DNA of 64,000 bases, taken from NCBI RefSeq assembly GCF_963678635.1, contig NC_087067.1, positions 13,244,844 through 13,308,843 of the forward strand, given 5' to 3'. A program made the translations under genes and the position numbers. Every line of letters starts with the position of its first letter. Position 1 is the first letter of the stretch. The DNA is from Symsagittifera roscoffensis. Taxonomy: Eukaryota; Xenacoelomorpha; Acoela; Convolutidae. The notes below the pieces were generated by a model, which had not been told where the DNA came from, ran no database searches, and saw nothing but the letters and a program-made list of their open reading frames with translations. Below, one piece after another: positions 12,420 to 22,551 of the stretch.

Positions 12420-13183
12420 ATGAACGAAGCATTAAGTTGCTCACAAACAATACCAGAAGCTGCTGAGGGGTCGACAAAAAATGGAAACTGCAACACTGTA
12501 AATATGGTTACAGGAAAGCCATTTGGCATAACAAAGATTGGGGCAAGAAAAATGTCAATAATCACTGTGGGCGGCCATGAAGTAACGAGAAACTTGAGCG
12601 AACCAAGTGACCAGACAATAATGCACATTGATGTGTACGCAGATTACTTGAGTTGTATAAGCCCACAAACGACTTCTAGAGCATTGAGGGCACTACTCAC
12701 GAGAGGGGGTAGCAAGTCGGTACGTGTTGATAACAGTTACACAGAAGCTTATGGTCCAATAAAGTAAATATAGATGGAATCAACATCTATACGAAAACAA
12801 TGATAACATGTGATGAAGATCTAATTGGGCAAATCTACGTGGGAAAAGAAGAGTTGAAAGTGAGATCGATTGGACACTGCGCCATGCTTGAGGAAGATGC
12901 AATGCACATCGGGACAGAGGCAGATGTGACAGCACATGTGATTGACATAAGTGGTAAGAAGACTCAGTTACGTGGGTTACTTGATACGGTAGCAGTCGTG
13001 AGTGTCATACCAATCGAAACTTGGGAACGAATGGGCTTCAACAAAGATGATTTGATAGATTCAAGAATACGGTTGTCAGCTGCAAACAAAGGGGCCCTGC
13101 GGGTGTTGGGCAGAACGCCGATAATAGCCCTCAATCTGGGGGAACGTAACCTGTGGATGAGCTTTCTTGTGTTAGAAACCTAG
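12420..13183 (+). pseudogene. pol: Pol N-terminal region and aspartic protease of element B, active site DTV
   Basis: This covers the junction region between Gag and Pol and the retropepsin that would mature the polyprotein. The protease core reads LLDT at 12980-12988, with GTA (Val) where the family has Gly, so the usual DTG triad is DTV here (12983-12991). A later hydrophobic I-I-A-L-N-L and the I-L-G-R-D-F flap-end signature (near 13203) fit retropepsins. The frame shifts near 12755 and again near 13175, where the reading passes into the RT segment. The protease is therefore probably inactive in this copy. Confidence 0.75.
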
Positions 13184-14707
13184 ATGAGTCTGACCAATTT
13201 ATTTTAGGCAGAGACTTCATCAGGAACTTTGATGTAGCGATTGATCTAAACAACGCAATGTTCAGGATACGGAACCCGGATAGGAGGTACGCAATCAAAC
13301 CGGTAAATTTAATAATGGCAAATGAAACCAAAGCACCGGTATTCTTGAGTAGGAGGGTGAGGCTAAAGGCGAACGAGGCGGCGATCGTAAGCTTACGAAT
13401 GAAAAATTACAATGAACTAAGTGACAACAAGCAGGTATGCATAGTCCCAAATCCAAATAGTCAAAGTGCTGGGGATGTTTTAGGAAGATCCTTCTCGATC
13501 ACAAAGAGCGGTCTCTGCGTGAGTGTCTTGTTGAATACCCTTGACATACCAATCACGATACAGAGGGGGAGGAAACTGGGATATGCTTTACCTGTAAAAA
13601 CTCGATATGAAATGACTGAAAACCATAAAAAAAATGAAGTTGTTGATTGTCCCAATCATAGGGACAAAATTTGTATCTTGAGACGATTGACGAAAATAAA
13701 AGATTCATCAGGTCTTGTGAAGTCACTTAAGTCAGAGACAGACGATGGACTATCGAGCTGTTCGAATTTCCCGGAACGGCCCACACTAGATGAAATACAG
13801 AGTGATAAACCGGTCTTACCGGAAATTGAACACTTAAGAGGCAAGTTAACGGACGAACAGATCGAAGCCATCAAGGACGTATTAGAACGGAACGAGGAAG
13901 TTTTTTTCAAGACATAAGGCAGAGATTGGGTGTTGTAATTTTGTTGAGCATGAAATAGAACTCGTAGAAAACGCAATACCGCACAGGGAGGGGGCGAGGC
14001 GCATGACCCCACACAAATCGGATGCGTGTAGAAAGGAAATTGAAACGCTACTAGAGTATGACACGATAGAACCATCCATATCACCGTGGGCGTGTGGAGT
14101 AGTGATAGCCAAGAAGAAAGGAGACCAGTTGAGGTTTTGTTGTGACTTTCGATACCTGAACTCCGTCACGGTGAAGGATGCCTATCCCATACCTAGGATT
14201 GATGAGAGTCTCTCGAAGTTAGGTGAAGCAACATTTTTTACGACTCTTGGTTTAGGCTCGGCCTGTTGGCAGGTACCACTCAGGAAACAGGACAGGGACA
14301 AGACAGGGTTTGCCTGCGAGTTGGGTCTGTTTCAATGGAAACGGATGCCGTTTGGACTTTGCAATGCCACTGCCACGTTTCAGCGGCTGATGGCACACGC
14401 GCTGATAGGCGTGACGAAAAAGTACGGCAATCTGGTAATGTGCTACGTGGATGACGTGGTAATAGCGACACCCACACTAGAGGACCACATTGAGAGACTT
14501 GACGAAGTATTTGCGTGTATGAAGAGGTCGGGGCTGAAGTGCAAACCATCAAAGTGTGTGATACTCAAGGACTCGATAAAATACTTGGGCAGGATGGTGG
14601 ACAAACACGGCATCAGACCAGATCCAGACGCAGTAGAAGCAGTTCTAACTTGGAAATCGCCGAAAACGGAAAACCAATTGATGAGCTTCCTGGGTTTTGC
14701 AAATTAA
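13153..14707 (+). pseudogene. pol: Reverse transcriptase of element B, YVDD present, first Asp replaced by Gly
   Basis: This is the RNA-dependent DNA polymerase of the element. The fingers motif R-F-C-C-D-F-R-Y-L-N, the box F-G-L-C-N-A-T-A-T-F and the catalytic YVDD (14444-14455) are all present. The motif A aspartate normally found in T-T-L-D is Gly here (GGT at 14249-14251), which would abolish catalysis. A one-base shift near 13905-13912 separates the protease-linked part from the palm, and a TAA at 14705-14707 interrupts the frame just before the connection to RNase H. From 13913 on the pol frame stays the same to 18817. Confidence 0.9.
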
Positions 14708-16438
14708 TACAGAGAATTCGTAAAAGGCTATGCAGACAAGGTTTATCCGATGCAACAGTTAATGAGGCACAGGGGCAAGAAGTTCACGTGGAACAACGCA
14801 GCGGAGGTGTCATTCCAGAGAATAAAGAAAGAGTTGTGCGAGGCACCAGTACTAGGGATGCCAACAGAGAAAGGGATGTACGTGCTGGATAAGGACGCGT
14901 CGGTAGTAGCGATATCGGGAATACTCCACCAGGAACAAGAGTGGAACGGGAAGACAGTCTTGAGACTAATAGCGTACCGGAGCAAAGTCCTAAGTGACAC
15001 GGAAATGAAGTACGGAGCACCGAACGCAGAGATGTTCGCGGTGGTGACCTTTGTCGAGAAATATAGGGCATACCTAAGCAGCGAGCCATTCAAGCTGCGG
15101 GTCGACAACAGGGCACTAAGCTGGCTGAAGACGTACTCAATGGACCAAAGTTACATTGGGAGGTGGATAGTTCGCCTGGACGGATACGATATGATAATTG
15201 AGCATAGAACACGAGACAAATATCAAAATGCTGACAGCTTGATCAAGAAGACGGAGTTCTACGAGAGACAAGAACAGAGGGAGGCAGATAGACCTGGGAT
15301 CAAAGATGGCTTCTCCTTCATGGACAAGGAAACGTATGACAGTCTTCCTCTCACAAGATGGTTGGACAAATCAGGCAAACCAATAGAAGATCACCCCGAA
15401 TTACCAAAAAATACTACGAAAGAAACAATCTTGAAAAAGAACCGAGGGATGCCGATAGGAATAATGCTCAAGTCAAAGATCGTGAGGGAGACGCTCAAAG
15501 CAAAAGGCTACGATCTTAACCAGGTAGAGAAGGGGGAAGCACAAATAGACGATGACTTAAAGAGGTTACTCGAGAAACTAGCAGATGATAAGCCCGTGAT
15601 TCAAGAAAACTGTAAGGAGGAACCTGAGGTCACAATACTGCGAAAGAGCGGGACAGCTAGTGATGGAAATACCTCGAAGGTGACTAACCTTGATGGGAAG
15701 GAAGTGGTGCAGTCACTGGTTGAAAAGATCCCAGCCGACTTACTTGAACAGACTAGAGTTAGGAAAAAGAGAGTGGAGTCCAAGGAAGAAGCTGAATACC
15801 TTGGACTAGGTCAAGAGTCCGGGGAGCGGTCCACGTCTACGGAGGAAGAAAACACTGAAGGAGAAAATTTGTCCGGGGAGTGTGAAATGTGGGATGAGGA
15901 CTCGGAAGCGAGCAGTGACAATCAAGATATGATATTGGCAGAAGAAAAGACTAGACACCGCGACAGGGAATTACAAACAGATCCGTTCTCAGGGACCTTC
16001 AACTTGGACGTGCAGGAATTACGAGGAGGTGAAGAACTTGAAAGGATTGCAGTTTCGAGGAAGCCATTCAGGGAACTATCATGCAACTCAAATGTGAGAA
16101 CAAATCTGGTGCCAGAAGATGACATGAAGATAGTAAAGAGGATAGTATGCGTGAAGCTGGATGACGATGTCCACAACCCTGGGGAGATGAATGGGCAGAT
16201 CATGGCGCTGAAGGAACATGTCAAGGCGAGATATAGGCTGTCGGACCTGATAAGAGCCCAGAAGAATGACAAGATGACAAGTAATTTCTCCAAATGGATC
16301 CGAATGGGGTCCAAGGAGAAGGGGGAACTTGAAGAAGACAGCTACAAGATCCTGAGCCAGTTCTACAAAGAGAGGAAAGAGTTACTCTATCACACGGCTG
16401 ACGGGGTGGTAGCATGCAAGAGAAAAGACGACGAGTAG
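14708..16438 (+). pseudogene. pol: RNase H domain and acidic linker of element B Pol
   Basis: The RNase H degrades the RNA strand of the hybrid. Acidic residues are seen at KDAS (Asp at 14894-14896), A-E-M-F-A-V and R-V-D-N-R-A-L-S-W, in the correct order for a Ty3-type RNase H ending near 15240. A long linker of ~400 residues rich in Glu, Asp and Lys follows (15245-16435), unusually long compared with typical Ty3 pols. The part from about 15760 is the portion kept in the three tandem units of element C. It is interrupted by an in-frame TAG at 16436-16438, read as Lys in the C copies. Confidence 0.8.
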
Positions 16439-17695
16439 ATACTACACAAGCACAACCTCATCATATTACCACAACTCTATCAGACAGAGGTGCTGTTCAG
16501 ATCGCATGACCAAATGGGGCACCAGGGGATAGACAAGGTGCAACAAAGAATACTTCACAGGTTCGATTGGCCAGGATTGAGGAAAGCCTGTGAGAGGTGG
16601 GTGAATGCATGCCTGGCATGCTTGCAAGTGAAAGACCCAAGGAAGATGAAGTTCCCACTCAAGTCGGTGGAAAGCTCGGAATTTAATGAAGTGGTGCAGA
16701 TAGACCATCAGAAGATCTGTATGACGGAGTCGGGATATAACCAGATACTGGTTATAATTGATCACTTCACAAAGCTGGCAGAAGCGGTGCCGTGTCAAAC
16801 AGCTTCGGCAGAGGAGACTTGTGACCACTTGATAACCCATTGGATATCAAGGTATGGTTGTCCAATGACTTTTCAGTCAGACAACGGCAAGGCCTTTGTG
16901 GGGGACTTGACTAAGGAATTAATGAAGAGGTCACACATTGCTCAAGCACACTCAACGCCTTACCATCCTCAGACCAACGGGCTGGTAGAGAGACAGAATA
17001 GAACGTTGGTGAACATGCTGAGGGTATACTGCTCCAGATACATGACGGACTGGGATAAATATCTGCCGCAAGTCGTAGGGGCATACAACATTACTCAACA
17101 CTCAACGACGGGAATCAGTCCATTCATGATGTTGACAGGCAAAGAGAGAGCGATGCCCCTGACGTTCTTTTACCCGGAGTATGAAGGGAAGAGGACGTCG
17201 CCTCAAGCTTACGTGAAAGAAGCGATCAGGAGACAGCAGGAAATAAACGAGCTATGCAGGAGGAACACTGCGCAGGCACAAATGAGACAGCGCAAGAAAT
17301 AGGATGAAAAGATATTACAGGCGAAGCCATATGAAGTGGGCCAGTATGTGGGGGTTTTCCAGAATGTTATACCGCCGAAAGGGACGAAGAAACTACTCAA
17401 GAAATGGAGAAGACCATTCATGATAACTGAAGTACATCAACAAGGACGGTTCTACCGCTTGAGTACTGGGCGAGCAGCACATTATGAGAACCTGAAGCCT
17501 CATGTCCCATCCCCAGAGGACTGGTGTATACCAAAGGACATGGAGGGACTAGAGTACCTACTGGTTGAACCAGCATGTGAAGTGAACGAAAAAGGCACCA
17601 GAGATAAGAATGATGGCAATGAGAACTTGAGTTTGAATGACAATGAAAAAATAGACGCGGACTCTGAAGCGGAATCTTATTTGGAAGAAGATTGA
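16439..17695 (+). pseudogene. pol: Integrase of element B (HHCC, DD35E, GPY/F-like)
   Basis: The integrase inserts element cDNA into the genome. The zinc-binding HHCC domain spans about 16500-16630 (H-D, G-H-Q-G, C-L-A-C). The catalytic core has Asp at 16703-16705, Asp in SDNG at 16880-16882 and Glu in NGLVER at 16988-16990, giving exact DD35E spacing. The C-terminal GPY/F-type module (K-W-R-R-P-F near 17405) has Arg where copy C has the usual Gly. In-frame TAG at 17300-17302 (Tyr in C) and TGA at 17693-17695 (Trp in C) interrupt an otherwise open frame. Confidence 0.9.
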
Positions 17696-18817
17696 AACGA
17701 TCAGGAGCAAGGTGAGGTGCCGAAGTGGACTGAACCAGACTTGTCAATACCAGCGGGGACAAGGAGTGGCAATCGCAAACGCACAGGCATGAGGTACAAC
17801 AGGTATGGGGACAATTTCCTGATCGACAAGATACAGCCCGATGACCTAGGCAAAGAACTAATAAGTGTGGGCGAGCTGGCGGCAGATGGTGAATGGCAGA
17901 TCATCGATGATAATGAACACTACCCACAGGAAGACTACTCGACACCGGAACAGGAGACGGATTTAGAACAGAGCGAGATAGAGAGGAGGGAGAATACGAA
18001 CCTGAGGATATTAGAATGGATGCGCGATGTCAAGAACGGAAGCGAGGAAAGACAGAGCATACAGCAAGTTGACATATCAGCGGGGAAGTACATGAAAACG
18101 GAGAATCCTCTTTTCGGCTGGACGGCAACAGACAGCCCGCTCGATATTCCGCCAGAGAATTCAGACCCAGCATCATCGACGGGGACGTCGATAAATATTT
18201 TTGTCCGGGGAGTGGGGGTAGGACTTACCCACACCGAAAATTTAATGATAAAGAAACTCAGAGAAGTGAGAGAAACGTGCGGACTGGAACTGGAAGGGGA
18301 GGAGGCCGAGCCTACCATAGGACGGAATTTCAAAACGAAGTTTGAAATACCAAACGAATACTCAGAAAATATCCTGATAACGGATAGTGACTTCATTCTG
18401 TCAGACAGGACTAGCGCAATCTGTATCACCGCGGACATGAGTTTCAAATCAAGACTGGAGGCTGACTTCAAGAGAGAGTACCAGAGCGTGGAGTTTCTGT
18501 TTAGACAGAGACCGGGACTGGGAGGAATGGCCGCACTTCCACCATCAGTAGCACAAGTCCCGGGCAAATACCTGTGCTTCCTAGTGACGAGGTTCAATGA
18601 CAGGAACATGATCGATCCCGAACACGTGATGTTGGCACTAACAAGACTACGAGACTTCATGATTGAAAGAGGGATAACGGAGGTCTCAATGCCGGTGTAT
18701 GACCCAAACAGGGGGAAATTGAGCCCAAGGGAATTGTACGCTATCCTACACGTGGTCTTCGCAGAAACTGAGATAATGGTGCATCTTCACAAGAAATACT
18801 ACTTGAGCATCGCCTGA
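17696..18817 (+). CDS. Pol C-terminal extension with macro-domain-like fold (element B)
   Basis: This is in the same frame as integrase and separated from it only by the TGA at 17693, so it was the C-terminus of Pol. An acidic linker leads to a ~145-residue domain (about 18375-18817) whose order recalls OARD1/TARG1-like macrodomains: a buried D-F-I strand, S-A-I-C-I-T-A-D-M, a helix R-L-E-A-D-F-K-R-E-Y, P-G-L-G-G-M-A, the strand L-C-F-L-V-T-R, a helix with A-L-T-R-L-R-D-F, the strand E-V-S-M-P-V-Y-D-P, and an E-L-Y-A-I helix followed by V-F-A-E-T-E-I-M-V. Macrodomains bind ADP-ribose. The glycine-rich loop after the first helix is not conserved, so binding or hydrolase activity is uncertain. 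Copy C (41413-42441) confirms the domain. The fold assignment is from pattern only. Confidence 0.6.
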   Translation, partial: NDQEQGEVPKWTEPDLSIPAGTRSGNRKRTGMRYNRYGDNFLIDKIQPDDLGKELISVGELAADGEWQIIDDNEHYPQEDYSTPEQETDLEQSEIERRENTNLRILEWMRDVKNGSEERQSIQQVDISAGKYMKTENPLFGWTATDSPLDIPPENSDPASSTGTSINIFVRGVGVGLTHTENLMIKKLREVRETCGLELEGEEAEPTIGRNFKTKFEIPNEYSENILITDSDFILSDRTSAICITADMSFKSRLEADFKREYQSVEFLFRQRPGLGGMAALPPSVAQVPGKYLCFLVTRFNDRNMIDPEHVMLALTRLRDFMIERGITEVSMPVYDPNRGKLSPRELYAILHVVFAETEIMVHLHKKYYLSIA

Positions 18818-19314
18818 GTCGGGTACACGGGGGTCTCGAGTTGGGCATGAGGGATGAATCTCGAGTTAGGTGTGGGGATACAAAACAGGTAAAGAATCTT
18901 AGAGGTGATTGGCGTGACAATTAATATTTTAAATGATTGATGGTGCTAAAACATAAAATGAATCTGCATGTTTTTAGAAAATTTCCAATTGAACTATTTT
19001 AGTAGGACGAAAAGGAAAGGGTTTTAGCTATAGTAGTGAAGTGGGTTTTTAGGTTAGGAACACAGCCGGTTGGTCTAAAAATCGGGTGTTGTTTTCAGAT
19101 TGATTTGGTAAGGTCAAATTGACTACCCAACTGTATTCAATTGAAGAAAGGAAACGCAAATTGAACGACGCTTCAAGAAGTAAACTCAAGTTGCTCAAGT
19201 AAACTCAAGAAAACTCAAGTTGCTCAGGTAAAACTCGCGTTGCTCAGGTAAAACTCAAGTTGCTCAGGTGAAACTCAAGTTGCTAAAACTCAAGATCATC
19301 TGGAAATTACAGAA
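18818..19314 (+). other. Spacer between pol and ORF2 (element B), no gene
   Basis: A noncoding spacer. A block near 18910-18980 (GACAATTAA, GGTGCTAAAACAT) is shared with the C spacer (42540-42600), while the distal part differs. It ends in a CTCAAG-rich tandem repeat just before the ORF2 ATG. Confidence 0.6.
19175..19297. repeat. CTCAAG-rich tandem repeat before ORF2
   Basis: A roughly 20-21 base unit, GTTGCTCAGGTAAAACTCAA and variants, with seven CTCAAG hexamers in about 120 bases. At the same place element C has a different repeat built on the complementary word (TTTCTTGAGTTT, 42826-42916). Confidence 0.75.
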
Positions 19315-20529
19315 ATGGCAGATCGATTCTGGAAGTCAATGCCATCGGCTTTGAAAAAACCCACACTTGATGAGTTGTACAGACGTCTGAGGGACCTGGA
19401 TTACACTCAAGTGGATGAGAGAGTGGCAGTGATGCTGAATGCCATCTTCCAGTTGGAGGAACAGGGCGAGTGCCGGGAATCTGCGACAGAAGCGGTTTTG
19501 ATGGTGGGCTACACCACCGATGGAATATCCAACCAAGAGCAAAGCAGGTGGCTGTCCTGGAACGTGGATGGAGCAATAAGGGGGTTCAACTTGGCAAGGA
19601 ACCCTGGCTTGAGTAACAATACTGAGTATGGTGCAGGGGAGTTCCCACTGCCGGTCAGACCATCAGTCAGATCCACGGGCCAGAGCACGAGTAAGACACC
19701 ATCGATGACACGGGCGCAGCAAACGGGGGAAGCCTATCCAGACGTTAGTATCATGAAGAGAGAGCTTGAGAGGACTCAGCGGGAGAGGAACAAGGCAAAC
19801 ATCGACCGGGATCAAGCGAAGCTCGAGAGAGATCAGGCGAAACTTGAGAGAGGTCAGGCGCGGAGGGAACTGGATATGTTGAGAGCTGAACAGCAACAGG
19901 CAGAAAGAGTGCGAGAGAATGCCGCGAATTGTGAGCAGCTGAAGCCGGAGCTTGAAAGGATCCAGCAACGACAACGCGAGCTTGACATGCAGAAAGGGGC
20001 TAGGCCCAAAGAGCGGGTGGTGACCGGTTCAAGACCAGAGTCACGTATGGAGGTGGATGAAGCTCCTAGATCGAAGGGACGATTTAACCTCGATCGCGCT
20101 GCTCAAGAACATATGAACGAGGGGTTGGAGGTGTGGATACCAACTGAATCAGCGTCCTCCCTGCGTGGTCTAGAGACACAAGTAATACGCCCGTTGATGG
20201 ACGTCGCGCTGCCTGGATATACACCGAGTTCGACCCCGAGTAGTAGTCAGGTGAGTGGTAGCTCGTCACGACTGAAAGAGTTGCACGAGCGGCTACAGCT
20301 AAGGAGTCGTGAGAGTCCAGCAAGAGTGGAGCTACCTTCGACGTGGGGAGAGCAACCTGTCAGGAGTGTGGTGATCTCAAGTTACAAGAAGAATACGGAA
20401 GGCAGATACCACCGGCACAATCGGATGGACTGGAGCACGGCGCAGAGAGACAGGAGAGATTGCTTCCATGACGCGCCTTGGTGGAATACCTCACGCAGCC
20501 ACGTTTGCCTGAGGGGGCGGTCCACCTGA
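19315..20529 (+). pseudogene. ORF2 N-terminal half of element B (coiled coil)
   Basis: The start ATG 19315 has a good context (A at -3, G at +4) and is conserved in copy C (42948). The conserved first ~100 residues start M-A-D-R-F-W-K-S-M-P and have no family I recognise. They are followed by a long Arg/Glu/Gln-rich coiled coil that includes a seven-residue repeat D-Q-A-K-L-E-R (21-bp units near 19805-19860), then a Ser/Pro-rich linker. The reading frame is lost near 20445, shortly before the SGNH domain. No nucleotide-binding motif is seen. By position it is the N-terminal extension of the SGNH protein. Confidence 0.7.
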
Positions 20530-20914
20530 TCATAGGGGACAGCTTGTTGCGGGTGCTGACCCGGTTTCAGTCCCATTGGCAAACGGGGATCTTGAGTTTC
20601 GCTGGACGAATGACGTGTCTAGGGGGGAAGCAAGGAAGGTGACGAGGCTGCACGACAAGATGAGCTGCATTCTTGAGGAATTGCGGATTCAAATGGATCC
20701 GGCCATTCCTTACAACATGAAAGCGGACCAACATGCAATGGAGATGAATACAAAAGTGCGAAACCTGGACGAAATAATCAGGCAGATACACCAAAGGAGC
20801 GTCCTCCCCGTTGGGCTGTTGGACGTGGCCGAGCAAATGGAGCTATCTGCTTTCCCTGACGATGCGTCTTCGGATGTGATTCAGAGGGGTGGATTCAGCT
20901 GGCCAAAACCTTGA
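20505..20914 (+). pseudogene. SGNH hydrolase-like domain of ORF2, remnant (element B)
   Basis: The block I signature I-I-G-D-S-L is present near 20529-20546, with the nucleophile-type Ser. About 75 bases are then missing compared with C, including Gly of GTND, and the text resumes at N-D-V-S-R-G-E (about 20608). The domain continues to D-D-A-S-S-D and then jumps across a deletion of roughly 750 bases relative to C into the second SGNH-like domain. It is clearly non-functional. Copy C (44137-44877) gives the fuller version. Confidence 0.7.
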
Positions 20915-21837
20915 CAGTTTATGACAGGGCAGACCCAGCCGCTGCGAGGGTGGTCATCGTGGCGGGATCGGATTTTGAGGGAACGTCTCCCAAGTTATTT
21001 TGGCCGGCAACTCTGGTATATTCACTGCCGGGATCGGAGCTAAGCCAGATGTTAACCCTGGTGGTGGCAATAAAATCGGAGATGCCTTGCGAGCCTGAGC
21101 TACTACTGTTTGCAGGGATGAATGATCACTTGCATGCGACAGGGTTTCTTGAGCAGCTCAAGGGTGATGAACCGGCACCGAAGAAGATCTGGGAAGCCAT
21201 CCAGACATTATTTGCAGCCATGAATGAAGTACAAGAGAACGTTGCCTCACGATTTGGCTCCAAGACAAAAGTAGCGTTCACGACGTCTCCCGGGTACGCG
21301 AGCATGCCTCCCGCTCTGCAATTTGTATATGCGATCTTGATCTTGATAGCAGAAGGGAATGGGTGGCGTATTCTGATGGCAGCTCCCAATCGGGAGCTGG
21401 AACCTACGAACTTGAGACTTCGCAGATCAGAACTGGCGGCGGCGTGGGCGGATGTGTCCCACGCGTTGAGGGGCTTCTACGAGTTGGCTGACATCCTCAT
21501 TGTATTGGACGAGGTCCTCTTGCTAGATATATCCAACTTCGCTAGGCAACTCAAGCTCAGTCCGATTATAGGGGATGATCATCCAGTGGTGACTCACCTG
21601 ACGGCCAGTCTGTGGTTTCGAAGTATGGAGTTGACCATCACTAGCTCCACCAGTAAACCTAGAGGGCCGAGAAACGAAAGGAAAAACGTTGCTGCAGCGG
21701 AGAAGCAGCTGGAGTCGATGGTGTATCGACTGACACAAGAGAGAGGCAGGTGGCCCTTCCTGACACCAAGGCTGGAGAACACCACGGACAAGACAAGAGT
21801 AGATGCCCCACCTCTGGTGAAGCAGGTCTGGGATGTG
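20911..21837 (+). pseudogene. Second SGNH-like domain of ORF2 (element B)
   Basis: An open stretch of ~305 residues. It repeats the SGNH order in a divergent form: V-I-V-A-G-S-D-F-E-G for block I, L-P-G-S-E for block II, L-L-L-F-A-G-M-N-D-H for block III (GxND) and I-G-D-D-H-P for block V. In between lie an S-P-G-Y-A segment and a helical S-H-A-L-R-G-F-Y-E-L-A-D-I-L-I-V-L-D-E-V segment. The same domain is in C (45306-47330). The spacing differs from typical GDSL enzymes, so this may be a structural paralogue. It is fused by deletion to the ORF3 tail at about 21833. Confidence 0.5.
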
Positions 21838-22551
21838 GAAGAAATCAAGTCGTTGGGACTACCCGAGCATCAACAAAAAGTGACCATCTTGGTGGTGAGC
21901 ACAATGCTGGCTCTACGATGGATGGAAGAAAATATAGCAAAGTATCGGGAATCGAAGGCGCCAACAGCAGAGTCGATTCACGCGATAGATTACAGCAGGA
22001 GACTTGAGTTGTTCGAGACCGCATGCAAGGTATTCGCCATACCAATGGAAGTCAGACACATGTGGAGCCGCTTGAGATTCTTTCCTTGGTTTCGCGCGAC
22101 GTTAACGTCCTGGTTATACGTGGTGACGAAGGATCATATGAGGAAACATCAAAAGGAATATCGACAGTTCCAGGCCGAGATAGGACCAGATGCCTTCAAG
22201 AGACCTCTGCTGACCCATCGAAATTAGATCACGACGGGGTGGAAAAGAGTGGGTAGAGTATCCAGAAACGACACTAGAGCGAGGGAGTCGATACTAGAAG
22301 AGGACCTGGCGAAAAATGTGAGCCTGAGTCTTCACAATTCCTTCTGTTTGAACCGCGAACCGAAGGTGAAGAGCTTACCGAATCAAGTGAAGAGATTGCA
22401 AGAGCAAAGGGAGTGGATGCGATCCTATGAACAGCTGAAGGCTTGGGAGGAGATTGTGATCAGCTCCGATGACGAAGAGGCACTATTGAAACAGATCACA
22501 GTGTCAAATATATCTGGATCGGGTACCTCGAGGGCGAAGAACACGAGGTGA
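21838..22551 (+). pseudogene. ORF3 C-terminal tail (element B), fused after deletion
   Basis: It matches the end of A ORF3 (about 3992-4680) and of C ORF3, including R-W-M-E-E-N, the segment F-E-T-A-C-K-V-F and P-W-F-R-A-T-L-T-S-W. About 4.7 kb of ORF2/ORF3 is missing at the joint. TAG at 22225-22227 replaces an Ala-type codon seen in the other copies, and the frame resumes to TGA 22549-22551. The last ~41 codons lie inside the region repeated as the LTR. Confidence 0.7.

Noticed and set aside
1138-17695. Stop-codon reassignment as an explanation for in-frame stops in A ORF3 and B pol
   Set aside because: TAA, TAG and TGA all occur inside frames, and the aligned copies use different ordinary sense codons at those places, so simple nonsense decay is more likely.
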